DNA of 64,000 nucleotides from Dyella terrae (GTDB taxonomy: Bacteria; Pseudomonadota; Gammaproteobacteria; Xanthomonadales; Rhodanobacteraceae), in NCBI RefSeq assembly GCF_004322705.1, contig NZ_SIZZ01000001.1:1674001-1738000 (forward strand), written 5' to 3'. Every line of letters begins with the position of its first letter. The stretch's first letter is position 1. The notes below the pieces were generated by a model. The model was not told the origin of the DNA. It made no database searches and saw only the letters and a program-made list of their open reading frames with translations. Shown one piece after another: positions 9,983-17,079 of this stretch. The position numbers and the translations under genes were made by a program.

Positions 9983-11575
9983 TCAATAGACGTCCCGGCG
10001 GTATCGGCCGTCGATGCGCAATTGCTCAACGGCGCTTTCGCCAAGGATGTCGCGCAGGGCAGCGTCCACGCCTGGGGCCATGCCGGCGAGACTGCCGCAA
10101 ACGAACAAGGCCGCGCCCTGGTCGACCCAGTGGCGCACCTCATCCGCCGCATCACGCAAGCATTGCTGGACATAGCGCCCATTGCCGGGATCGCGGGACC
10201 ACGCAAGGTCCAGCCGCTGAAGGTGCCCCTCCCTTTGCCAGCGCTCGATATCTTCCCGATGGAAGAAATCGCGGGCCGCCTGACGTTCGCCGAAGACCAG
10301 CCAGTTCCGATGATGGCCGGTCGATTCGCGTTGCCTGAGCAAGGCACGCAGGCCCGCCAGGCCCGTCCCGTTGCCAATCAGGATCATCGGGACATCGCCT
10401 GCCGGCGCATGGAACTGTGGATTGGCCCGGATGCGCAACGCGACCTCGTCGCCTGGCTGCGCGCCCGATGTCAGCCATCCGGAACCCAGGCCCAGTTGCC
10501 CGTCGTCGCGCCACATCTGGCGGACCAGCAAATGCACGGCGCCGTCGGCCGGAAGCGAGGCGATGGAATACTCGCGATGCGGGAGATTCTTCAGGCTGGC
10601 CAGAAGCGTGGCAGTGTCACCTGAAGTCAGCGGCAACGTCGGCAGGTAGCTGCGCGACATGCGTGAGCGCAGGCTTTCCCCGTCCGCCATGAGCGCGCCA
10701 TCGACACCCGCGCGATCCAGCCATGCCTGCACGCTGGTTGCCGAATGACGGGGCTCCACTTCGGCGATATCGCCCGCCTGCCACGTGATGGCCTCGCGCG
10801 GCTCAAGCACCAGGTGATAGCACGCCTCTCCGAGGCTGTCCGGATTCAGGTGCTGGCGTTCGCGCAGGGTCCACGTCTGGTACGCGGGACGCTGCCAGTC
10901 GGGAAGATCGACCGCGCCACTAAGCACCGACAGATGATGCTGCCAGTGGCGCAACGCTCCATCGTCTCCGTTGTTCACTTCCACCGGATCGAACAGCGGC
11001 TGCGCGCCACTTTGAACCAGCCAGTGATGCAGTCGCCGGCCGAAGCCACAGAAGTCTTCGTAGTCGCGATCACCCAGGGCGAGCACGCCGTAGGTGACGC
11101 CGTGCAGGTCGCGTGGCGCCCGCATCGTCTGATCGGAGAAGCGCGCCGCACTATCGGGTGCATCGCCTTCTCCGGTCGTGCTGACCACGAACAGCACGCG
11201 GCCCGCGTTGCGCAGATCGGCATCGGTCAGGCTACCGAGCTCGGCGCGCTGCACGCGCATGCCCGCCTGCACAAGACTGAGTTCGGTCTGCTGCGCCAGC
11301 TGGTCGGCAAAGCCGGTCTGACTCGCACAGGCGATCAGCAGCGTTCCCGTGCCCGTGTGTGACGGCACATCCACCGCGACCCGCGGTCGCCGCGCACGCG
11401 CCAGCGCCCACGTCAAACCCAGCCAAAGCGCGATGACGCCGACAGCCATCCCGATGCGACTGGCATCAGGCCAGGTCCATGGCGTGCCACCGACATGCAA
11501 CATCCACAGCCAAGCGGCGATGCCAACCAGCACCGCGCCCAGACCAACATTGCCCCACAAGGCCCGATCGCGCAT
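9983..11575 (-). CDS. Membrane-anchored flavodoxin/FAD/NAD(P)H reductase
   Basis: 530-residue diflavin reductase of the cytochrome P450 reductase / sulfite reductase flavoprotein layout. Two membrane helices at about residues 8-28 and 42-60 anchor it. A flavodoxin domain follows (LLIACASQTGFADQLAQ near 79, STTGEGDAPD, LALGDRDYEDFCGFG), then an FAD domain with HREYSIASLP (R-x-Y-S), then an NAD(P)H domain with LIGNGTGLAGLRALL and LFVCGSLAGMAPGVD. Electrons would flow NAD(P)H to FAD to FMN on the cytosolic face. It is the last of five tightly packed genes with PepSY, DUF2271, DUF4198 and ApbE members, so it is the likely electron entry for that system. Confidence 0.92.
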   Translation of the reverse strand: MRDRALWGNVGLGAVLVGIAAWLWMLHVGGTPWTWPDASRIGMAVGVIALWLGLTWALARARRPRVAVDVPSHTGTGTLLIACASQTGFADQLAQQTELSLVQAGMRVQRAELGSLTDADLRNAGRVLFVVSTTGEGDAPDSAARFSDQTMRAPRDLHGVTYGVLALGDRDYEDFCGFGRRLHHWLVQSGAQPLFDPVEVNNGDDGALRHWQHHLSVLSGAVDLPDWQRPAYQTWTLRERQHLNPDSLGEACYHLVLEPREAITWQAGDIAEVEPRHSATSVQAWLDRAGVDGALMADGESLRSRMSRSYLPTLPLTSGDTATLLASLKNLPHREYSIASLPADGAVHLLVRQMWRDDGQLGLGSGWLTSGAQPGDEVALRIRANPQFHAPAGDVPMILIGNGTGLAGLRALLRQRESTGHHRNWLVFGERQAARDFFHREDIERWQREGHLQRLDLAWSRDPGNGRYVQQCLRDAADEVRHWVDQGAALFVCGSLAGMAPGVDAALRDILGESAVEQLRIDGRYRRDVY

Positions 11576-11583
11576 GTCTCGCC

Positions 11584-12534
11584 CTAACCCGCGCGCAGTG
11601 CTTCAGCGAAGGCTGACGACATGCGCTCGTCGAAATCGTCGGCGACCTGCACGTAAATCAGCACGGCCAGCCTGAGCTCGCGAGCCAGGGACAGCCCGCG
11701 ATCCGGCCCGAGAACGGTCATCGCCGTGCCCCAGGGATCCGCTTCCATCGCGCTGTTCGCCAGAACGCTGACCGACGCCACGCGGTTCTGGCTCGGCATG
11801 CCGCTGCGTGGGTCGATGTGATGCGCGAAGTGCTGTTGCCCTTGCGCAAAATGGCGGCGGTAGTTGCCGGACGTGGCAATCGCGCGCCCTTCCAGCGGCA
11901 CAATCTGGCTGTGCTGCCCCGACCCGTCGGGCCATTCGATGCCCACACGCCATGGCATGCCATCGGGCTTGCGCCCGTGCCCTTTCATTTCACCACCCAC
12001 TTCCATCAGCCAGGCCTCGATCCCTTGCGCCGTCAACCACGCGCCCGCGACATCGACACTGAAGCCTTTGGCGACCGACGACAGATCGAGATACGTGCCG
12101 CCGGCTTGCCATGCCTCGCAAGTGGACTCGCGAAGCAGGACACGTTGCCAGCCGACGCGTGAGCGTGCTGCCATCCATACCGAATCCGGCGGTGCATCGG
12201 CACGCACGCCATCGGGGCCGAAACCCCAGGCATTGACCAGCGGACCAACCGTCGGGTCGTAGGCGCCTTGGGTGAGTTCGGCCACACGCAAAGCGTACTG
12301 AACGACGGCAAAGCACTCGCCGGGCAAGGCCACCCAGGTTTGGGCCGGCGCCTGGTTAAAGCGCGACAGATCGGAGTCGGCCTTATACGTGCTCATCTGC
12401 GCGTCGACGCGATCCAGCTGCGCCTGCACGCCCGCCTGCAAGTCATCCAGCGAGACGCCGGCCGGCACGACGACGCGTGCCGACCAGGTGGTTCCCATGG
12501 TGTCGCCCGACAGCGACTCGACCGTCAGCGACAT
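11584..12534 (-). CDS. apbE: ApbE family FAD:protein FMN transferase without a visible signal peptide
   Basis: 316 residues. The family attaches FMN from FAD to a Thr or Ser of a target protein. Motifs in order: DTMGTTWSAR, MSTYKADSDLSRFN, YDPTVGPLVNAWGFG, DLSSVAKGFSVD, MEVGGEMKGHG, IATSGNYRR, HHIDPRSGMP and EADPWGTAMTVLG. Most bacterial ApbE proteins are exported lipoproteins, but this one starts MSLTVESLSGDTMG directly at the fold. Reading upstream in frame reveals no ATG, GTG or TTG that would add a signal peptide before the DUF4198 gene, whose stop is 8 bp away. It stops 8 bp before the reductase gene. The predicted target is the neighbouring DUF2271 protein. Confidence 0.94.
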   Translation of the reverse strand: MSLTVESLSGDTMGTTWSARVVVPAGVSLDDLQAGVQAQLDRVDAQMSTYKADSDLSRFNQAPAQTWVALPGECFAVVQYALRVAELTQGAYDPTVGPLVNAWGFGPDGVRADAPPDSVWMAARSRVGWQRVLLRESTCEAWQAGGTYLDLSSVAKGFSVDVAGAWLTAQGIEAWLMEVGGEMKGHGRKPDGMPWRVGIEWPDGSGQHSQIVPLEGRAIATSGNYRRHFAQGQQHFAHHIDPRSGMPSQNRVASVSVLANSAMEADPWGTAMTVLGPDRGLSLARELRLAVLIYVQVADDFDERMSSAFAEALRAG

Positions 12535-12542
12535 GGGGCGCT

Positions 12543-13355
12543 TTACTGCGGCAGCACTTCCAGCGTGGCCGAGTACGACAGGCGACGCTGCTTGGCCTGC
12601 TTCACGCTGGTCTTGTTGTCCTGCGTGCTGGCGTTGATCCAGTACATGCCGGCCTTCGGCCAGTTCAGCGTGAACTTGCCGTCCTTGCCGGTGGTCGCCT
12701 CGAATTCGTCCTGCGCATTGCGGTAGCGCGTGGCACCCGCAATCGCCGTGACCTTCATGTCGCTCGCCGGCTTGCCATCGATCAACAGCTGGAAGGTTGC
12801 GCCTTCACCGGCAACCAGGTCCGTGACGTGGGTGACCGGCACCAGCTCGATGCCCTTGCCCGTCGGCTTCAGGGCGCTTTCGTTCGGCTTGCCGTTGCTG
12901 ACGAAGGTCTCGACGCGATTGACTGCTTCGCTCACTTCGACGTTCTTCGCACCCGCCGGCAGCTCCTTGGCAAGGCCGGCCGCGTCACCGCGCCAGCGCT
13001 TCTTTTGGCCGTCCATTTCGTAGCTGGCAAAGATGCCTTCATTGACCATGGCAATGCGATACGTGCCCTGCTGGGTCAGATGCACATCGAATTCGCTGCG
13101 GTACTTGCCGGTGTTGGTGTTCTCCGCCTTCACCGGCTGGCCATCCGGTGCCGTGATCACCAGGCGCGACAGATCGCCCGGCACGTGATCGGGATAGAAC
13201 AGGTCATTGGAGACGGCCGCATCCACCGTCACCCACGGATCGGCGCCGGACACGTTGGTGGCCGAGGGCACCATCCACATCTTGTGTGCCTGAGCGGCCA
13301 TAGGCAGCGCGAAGGCCAGGGCCATGGCGGTAAGGGTCAGAGAACGCTTGAACAT
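12543..13355 (-). CDS. DUF4198 family periplasmic protein
   Basis: 270 residues. A clear signal peptide (MFKRSLTLTAMALAFALPMAAQA) gives a mature protein beginning HKMWMVPS. The rest is strand-rich (Ig-like), with a carboxypeptidase-regulatory-like stretch near the C-terminus (GKDGKFTLNWPKAGMYWINAS). Members of PF10670 are secreted proteins of uncertain function, some linked to metal uptake. The mature N-terminal His suggests a metal site like the histidine at the tip of CopC-type proteins, but that is inference. It lies between the DUF2271 and apbE genes on the same strand with gaps of 60 and 8 bp. Confidence 0.88.
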   Translation of the reverse strand: MFKRSLTLTAMALAFALPMAAQAHKMWMVPSATNVSGADPWVTVDAAVSNDLFYPDHVPGDLSRLVITAPDGQPVKAENTNTGKYRSEFDVHLTQQGTYRIAMVNEGIFASYEMDGQKKRWRGDAAGLAKELPAGAKNVEVSEAVNRVETFVSNGKPNESALKPTGKGIELVPVTHVTDLVAGEGATFQLLIDGKPASDMKVTAIAGATRYRNAQDEFEATTGKDGKFTLNWPKAGMYWINASTQDNKTSVKQAKQRRLSYSATLEVLPQ

Positions 13356-13415
13356 GTCGCTACTCCCGAAGGGTGAAGTCGGTGGGTCCGCGCAGATGCG
13401 CGAGCAAAAATGAAA

Positions 13416-13931
13416 TCAGGGAACCAGGTCGACCTTGACGGCGCCCAGCTCGGAACTGCCCTTGGCATCGAGCTGCTGCGGCGCGCTGACCGGCCAGCTA
13501 AATGGCACGCGCACCACTTCGCGACCGCCGACTTCGCGTGCGGCTTCGACGACGAGCTCGTACTTGCCGGGCGCCAGCGTGTTCAGCGGCGCCTTGCCTT
13601 CCTGGAACTTCAGCTGCTGCTGGCCCGCCGGTCGCGTCGCGCCGGATACGCCGTCGACCGGCATCTGCAGGTCGCGGCCACCACGACGCCACCACTGGCG
13701 CAGCTCCGGCAACCACTTGGTGCCCGCACCCTCCTTGGTTTCCTTCTGCGCATACCAGACGGCCAGCTGCGCGGCGACGCTGTGGTCTTCGCGCTCGATC
13801 CACACCGCCGTGTAGGGACGGTGGTACTCGGCGACATCCAGCTGCGGAATCTGCACCGTGACGTTGAGATCGGCGGCCAGCACCGGCGCGGCAATGAGAA
13901 GGGCGGGAATCGAAAGAGTCAGACGGCGCAT
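13416..13931 (-). CDS. DUF2271 periplasmic protein with flavinylation-like motif
   Basis: 171 residues from ATG 13931. Signal peptide MRRLTLSIPALLIAAPVLAA, then a strand-rich domain with YTAVWIEREDHSVAAQLAVWY and WLPELRQWWRRGG, which are typical of DUF2271. Residues 93-99 read D-G-V-S-G-A-T. This fits the acceptor motif Dxx(S/T)GAT that ApbE modifies in NqrB, NqrC and RnfG, so Thr99 is a candidate covalent FMN site. Its genes upstream (PepSY protein) and downstream (DUF4198, apbE) run on the same strand with small gaps. The upstream in-frame extension to 14009 is Cys/Ser-rich, overlaps the PepSY gene and is unlikely to be real. Confidence 0.9.
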   Translation of the reverse strand: MRRLTLSIPALLIAAPVLAADLNVTVQIPQLDVAEYHRPYTAVWIEREDHSVAAQLAVWYAQKETKEGAGTKWLPELRQWWRRGGRDLQMPVDGVSGATRPAGQQQLKFQEGKAPLNTLAPGKYELVVEAAREVGGREVVRVPFSWPVSAPQQLDAKGSSELGAVKVDLVP

Positions 13932-13962
13932 GTCGGGGGACGCTCGTGGGTCAGTAGTTGAA

Positions 13963-14607
13963 TCAATGGATGAACAGCAGCGCGAGCACCAGCGGCAGCA
14001 CCAGGCCAAACGCCACCAGCGGCCAGGTCGCGCCGCGCTGCGCGGCGTGCATCTTCAGCAACAACAGGCCGGTGACGGAAAAGATCACGCAGGCCAGCGC
14101 GAAAATATCGATGAACCAGCCCCACACCGGGCCCGCGTTGCGGCCCTTGTGCAGGTCGTTGAGGTAGGAGATCCAGCCGCGCGTCGTGGTTTCGTATTCG
14201 ACCTTGCCGGAGAGGCGATCGATGCTCAGCCAGGCATCGCCGCCCGGCCGTGGCATCGACACATAGATCTCGTCGGACGACCAGTCGGCCTTGCGACCGT
14301 CCAGGCTCACCTTCACCTGCGTGCTCGCCCAGTCGACGATGGACGCAGGAAGCACCTGGCCCTTGCGCTCGTCCTCACCTTCAATGACCCGGAGCAGCGG
14401 CGCCGGTAACTGCGCCTGGCGATGCTCGGTCTTCGGCCTGGCTTCAATTTGCGCAGCGTGGTTGAGCGTGATGCCGGTGATGGCGAACAGCAGCATGGCG
14501 ATCAGGCAGAGCGCGGAACTGATCCAGTGCCAGCGATGCAGTTGCTTGAGCCAGAAGGCCCGCTGCGGCCGCGCCGGTCTGTGCAAGCTTGTCCGATCCC
14601 CGTCCAT
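13963..14607 (-). CDS. PepSY-associated transmembrane protein
   Basis: 214 residues from ATG 14607. It has three membrane helices: residues about 24-49 (HRWHWISSALCLIAMLLFAI), 160-182 (WGWFIDIFALACVIFSVTG) and 191-213. A periplasmic PepSY-like domain lies between the first two (DEIYVSMPRPGGDAWLSIDR, SGKVEYETTTRGW). His residues at the ends of helix 1 (LHRWHW, LNH) and in NDLHKGR are the conserved positions proposed to hold haem or pass electrons in this family. First gene of the five-gene block; a Fur-box match lies about 200 bp upstream of this start. Alternative in-frame starts are the ATG at 14634 and one at 14727. Confidence 0.88.
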   Translation of the reverse strand: MDGDRTSLHRPARPQRAFWLKQLHRWHWISSALCLIAMLLFAITGITLNHAAQIEARPKTEHRQAQLPAPLLRVIEGEDERKGQVLPASIVDWASTQVKVSLDGRKADWSSDEIYVSMPRPGGDAWLSIDRLSGKVEYETTTRGWISYLNDLHKGRNAGPVWGWFIDIFALACVIFSVTGLLLLKMHAAQRGATWPLVAFGLVLPLVLALLFIH

Positions 14608-14803
14608 CCGTTCCGCCCGTAGCCAAACCTTCATGTGCGGGCGAGCCGTGAACTGCCCCGCTTGCGTCGTGTCCCACCTGACCGCCACCTGGCTCGAAAC
14701 CGTCCCGGAAGCGAACCGACCCAGCATGGGCGCTCGCTACGTCGCGGGAACGGTTTTAAGCTGCCGGCGATACCGCAGCGGCATGGTCGCGGATAGTGGC
14801 ACA

Positions 14804-14822
14804 AATGAGAATCACTCGCAAT
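14804..14822. promoter_or_regulatory. Fur box in divergent control region
   Basis: The 19-mer AATGAGAATCACTCGCAAT is an imperfect palindrome with the GAGAAT core typical of Fur sites; it resembles AATGAGAATCATTCTCATT-type boxes with three departures. It lies about 60 bp before the response-regulator start and about 200 bp before the PepSY start, so it could control either operon or both. Confidence 0.75.
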
Positions 14823-14880
14823 TTTTACCACCCCGGTCCGGCCATCCCCACGCCGGCCCATCGCGTCAACGGAGGACGAC

Positions 14881-15561
14881 ATGCGCATCCTGATTGCCGA
14901 AGACGATCCGGCCATCGCCGCCGGCGTCAGTGCATCGCTGCGCCAGAGCGGCCATGCGGTTGATCACGTAGCCGACGGCGCCCGCGCCGATGCGGCCCTG
15001 CGCGACACGCCGTATGACCTGCTGGTGCTCGATCTGGGCCTGCCCCAGCTGGACGGCAGCGAAGTGCTGCAACGGGTACGCAAACGCGGCAGTGGCTTGC
15101 CGGTGCTGGTGGTGACGGCCCGCGAAGGCCTGCGAGAACGCGTGCGCGTGCTGGACCTTGGCGCGGATGACTACCTCGTCAAACCCTTCGCCCTGGCCGA
15201 GTTCGAGGCCCGCGTCCGCGCGCTGCTGCGTCGGTACACCTCGCAGGGCGCGCCGGAACTGGTTCTGGGCAAGCTGCGACTGGACCTGCCCGGCCACCGC
15301 GCCTGGGTCGGGGAAGACCCTCTGGAACTGACCGCCCGCGAGTTCGGCCTGCTTGAAGCCCTCGCCGCCCGGCCGGACCGTGTTACCAGCCGCGCGCAGC
15401 TGGTCGAGGCTCTGTGTAACTGGGATGAGGAGCTGACCGACAACGGCCTGGATATCGCCATCTACCGGCTGCGCCGCAAGCTGTCCGAATCCGGCACCCA
15501 GGTCCGCACCATCCGGGGCCTGGGCTATCTGCTGGAAGAGGCCAAGGACGGCGTCGCATGA
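14881..15561 (+). CDS. OmpR/PhoB family response regulator (QseB/PmrA-like)
   Basis: 226 residues. Receiver domain 1-115 with acidic pair Asp8/Asp9, phospho-acceptor Asp51 in LLVLDLGLPQLDG, the switch Thr in VVTAREG and Lys101 in YLVKPF. A winged-helix DNA-binding domain covers about 130-220, with LTAREFGLLEALA and YRLRRKLSESG and the ending VRTIRGLGYLL. This length and pattern match the QseB/PmrA/TctD group. The histidine kinase gene starts inside its stop codon (ATGA). A Fur box lies just upstream, which suggests the pair responds to iron supply, but the signal is not known. Confidence 0.93.
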   Translation: MRILIAEDDPAIAAGVSASLRQSGHAVDHVADGARADAALRDTPYDLLVLDLGLPQLDGSEVLQRVRKRGSGLPVLVVTAREGLRERVRVLDLGADDYLVKPFALAEFEARVRALLRRYTSQGAPELVLGKLRLDLPGHRAWVGEDPLELTAREFGLLEALAARPDRVTSRAQLVEALCNWDEELTDNGLDIAIYRLRRKLSESGTQVRTIRGLGYLLEEAKDGVA

Positions 15562-17006
15562 GCGATGCCGGGCACTCGCGCCAGCCCTGGCTGTATCGAA
15601 AGCTCGAACCGGATGGCCGCCAGAGCCTCCGGCGGCGCCTGCTCGCCTTCCTGCTGATTCCCCTGATGGTGCTGTTGCTCGTCGAGAGCCTCATTACCTA
15701 TGCCGGCGCGTTGATCTACTCCAATCACGTCCACGACCGTGACCTGCAAGGCAGCACCGAAACGCTGGTGCAGATGATGCGCAACCAGGACACCGACGGC
15801 CCCATATCCGACCAGGCCCGCTTCCTGCTGCAGTACGACCCGGAAGGCCACAACAGCATCAACTATTTCAGCATCACCAGCCGGCGCTACGGCGTGCTGG
15901 CCGGCAGTAACAAACTGGCCCCGCCACCGGGTCTCAACCTGACCATCAACGGCGAACCGAAACTGTTCGACGCGCAGGATGGGGAGCGCCGCCTGCGTGC
16001 CGCCAGCGCCATCATTGAAAACGGCGACGAAGTCGGTGACCAGCTGGTCATCACCGTGGCCGAGACGCTGCGCGACCGCCGCCTGCGTGCCCGCGAAATC
16101 CTCCTGCTCAGCATTCCCGCGCAGGCGTTGCTGATTGCTGCCGTGTTCGTGCTGGTGTGGATCGGCGTGCGCGTGGGCTTGCGCCAACTCGAGCCGCTGA
16201 CCACGCGACTGGCCACGCGCGAGCACGATCTCGCCCCCATCGGCGATGAAGACGTGCCAGTGGAAATTCTTCCGTTGACCCGTACGATCGACGCGCTGTT
16301 TGGCCGGTTACGCGGCATGCTTGCCCTGCAGGAGCGTTTTATCGCGGATGCCGCGCATCAGTTGCGCACGCCACTGGCGGGCCTGCGCGTACACGTTGAG
16401 CGCGCGCAAAGCGATCCGTCGCCAGAAACGGTGCGCGATGCACTCCAGCACATCAACCGGCTGACGCAACGCGCGACCCGCACATCGACGCAATTGCTCG
16501 CCCTGACGCGCGCGCAGTCGCCCGAACGCGATGCTTCCTCCCATCGCGCCGTGAATCTGGCACGCCTCATTCCCGAAATCCTTGCATTGCGCGTGCACGA
16601 AGCGATCGCCGCCGGCGTGGATCTGGGCTATGAGGGCCCTTCGGATCCGGTATGGATCGAGGGCGACCTGGCCAGCCTCCAGGAGCTGGTCGACAACCTC
16701 CTGGACAACAGCCTTCGCTACGCGGGACGCCATGCCGAAGTCACCGTCGCCGTTGCCCGCCAGGACAAGCACGTCATCCTGAGCGTGGAAGACAACGGGC
16801 CCGGCGTGCCGGCCTCGTTTCTCAGCCGGCTCGGCGAGCGCTTCTTCCGCGTTCCGGGCAGCAACGAGGAAGGCACCGGACTCGGCCTCGCCATCGTGCA
16901 GCGCATTGCCGAGCGACATGGCGCCAAGGTGCGTTACCTGGCCAGCACGCTGGGTGGCCTGAGGGTCGAGGTCGCCTTTCCGGCAGTGGGCGGCGATCAG
17001 GCCTAG
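15558..17006 (+). CDS. Membrane sensor histidine kinase (QseC/TctE-like)
   Basis: 482 residues. Helix 1 is at about 28-52 and helix 2 at about 182-205, enclosing a periplasmic sensor region of about 130 residues in which YDPEGHNSINYFSITSRRYG resembles the 2CSK_N sensor of TctE kinases. HAMP-like linker about 206-255. Phospho-accepting His267 lies in DAAHQLRTPLAGL. ATPase motifs: N box LVDNLLDNSLRYA, G1 VEDNGPGVP, F/G2 GTGLGLAIVQRI. Coupled to the regulator gene by ATGA overlap; a terminator follows. TctE-like kinases often sense carboxylates, but that is family knowledge, not evidence here. Confidence 0.92.
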   Translation: MSDAGHSRQPWLYRKLEPDGRQSLRRRLLAFLLIPLMVLLLVESLITYAGALIYSNHVHDRDLQGSTETLVQMMRNQDTDGPISDQARFLLQYDPEGHNSINYFSITSRRYGVLAGSNKLAPPPGLNLTINGEPKLFDAQDGERRLRAASAIIENGDEVGDQLVITVAETLRDRRLRAREILLLSIPAQALLIAAVFVLVWIGVRVGLRQLEPLTTRLATREHDLAPIGDEDVPVEILPLTRTIDALFGRLRGMLALQERFIADAAHQLRTPLAGLRVHVERAQSDPSPETVRDALQHINRLTQRATRTSTQLLALTRAQSPERDASSHRAVNLARLIPEILALRVHEAIAAGVDLGYEGPSDPVWIEGDLASLQELVDNLLDNSLRYAGRHAEVTVAVARQDKHVILSVEDNGPGVPASFLSRLGERFFRVPGSNEEGTGLGLAIVQRIAERHGAKVRYLASTLGGLRVEVAFPAVGGDQA

Positions 17007-17026
17007 CCCCGGCGACCGACGCAAAC

Positions 17027-17060
17027 AAAAGGGGCGCCCCTTGCGGAGCGCCCCTTTTTT
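17027..17060. terminator. Bidirectional Rho-independent terminator
   Basis: Perfect 11-bp stem AAAAGGGGCGC/GCGCCCCTTTT with a 10-nt loop, flanked by an A-run and a T-run. It lies between the convergent histidine-kinase and aminotransferase genes. Confidence 0.9.
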
Positions 17061-17079
17061 GTTCCACCAGCGGCGTCGA

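Noticed and set aside
8891-10624. 577-codon plus-strand frame crossing the M1 peptidase and the flavoreductase genes
   Set aside because: Spans the gap between two clear minus-strand genes, lacks motifs and is His/Arg/Ala-rich.
12543-13355. AGAT in the DUF4198 protein (VTAIAGATRYR) as a second flavinylation site
   Set aside because: The Asp required at -6 is absent (Thr instead), and the residue at -3 is Ala, so it does not fit Dxx(S/T)GAT.
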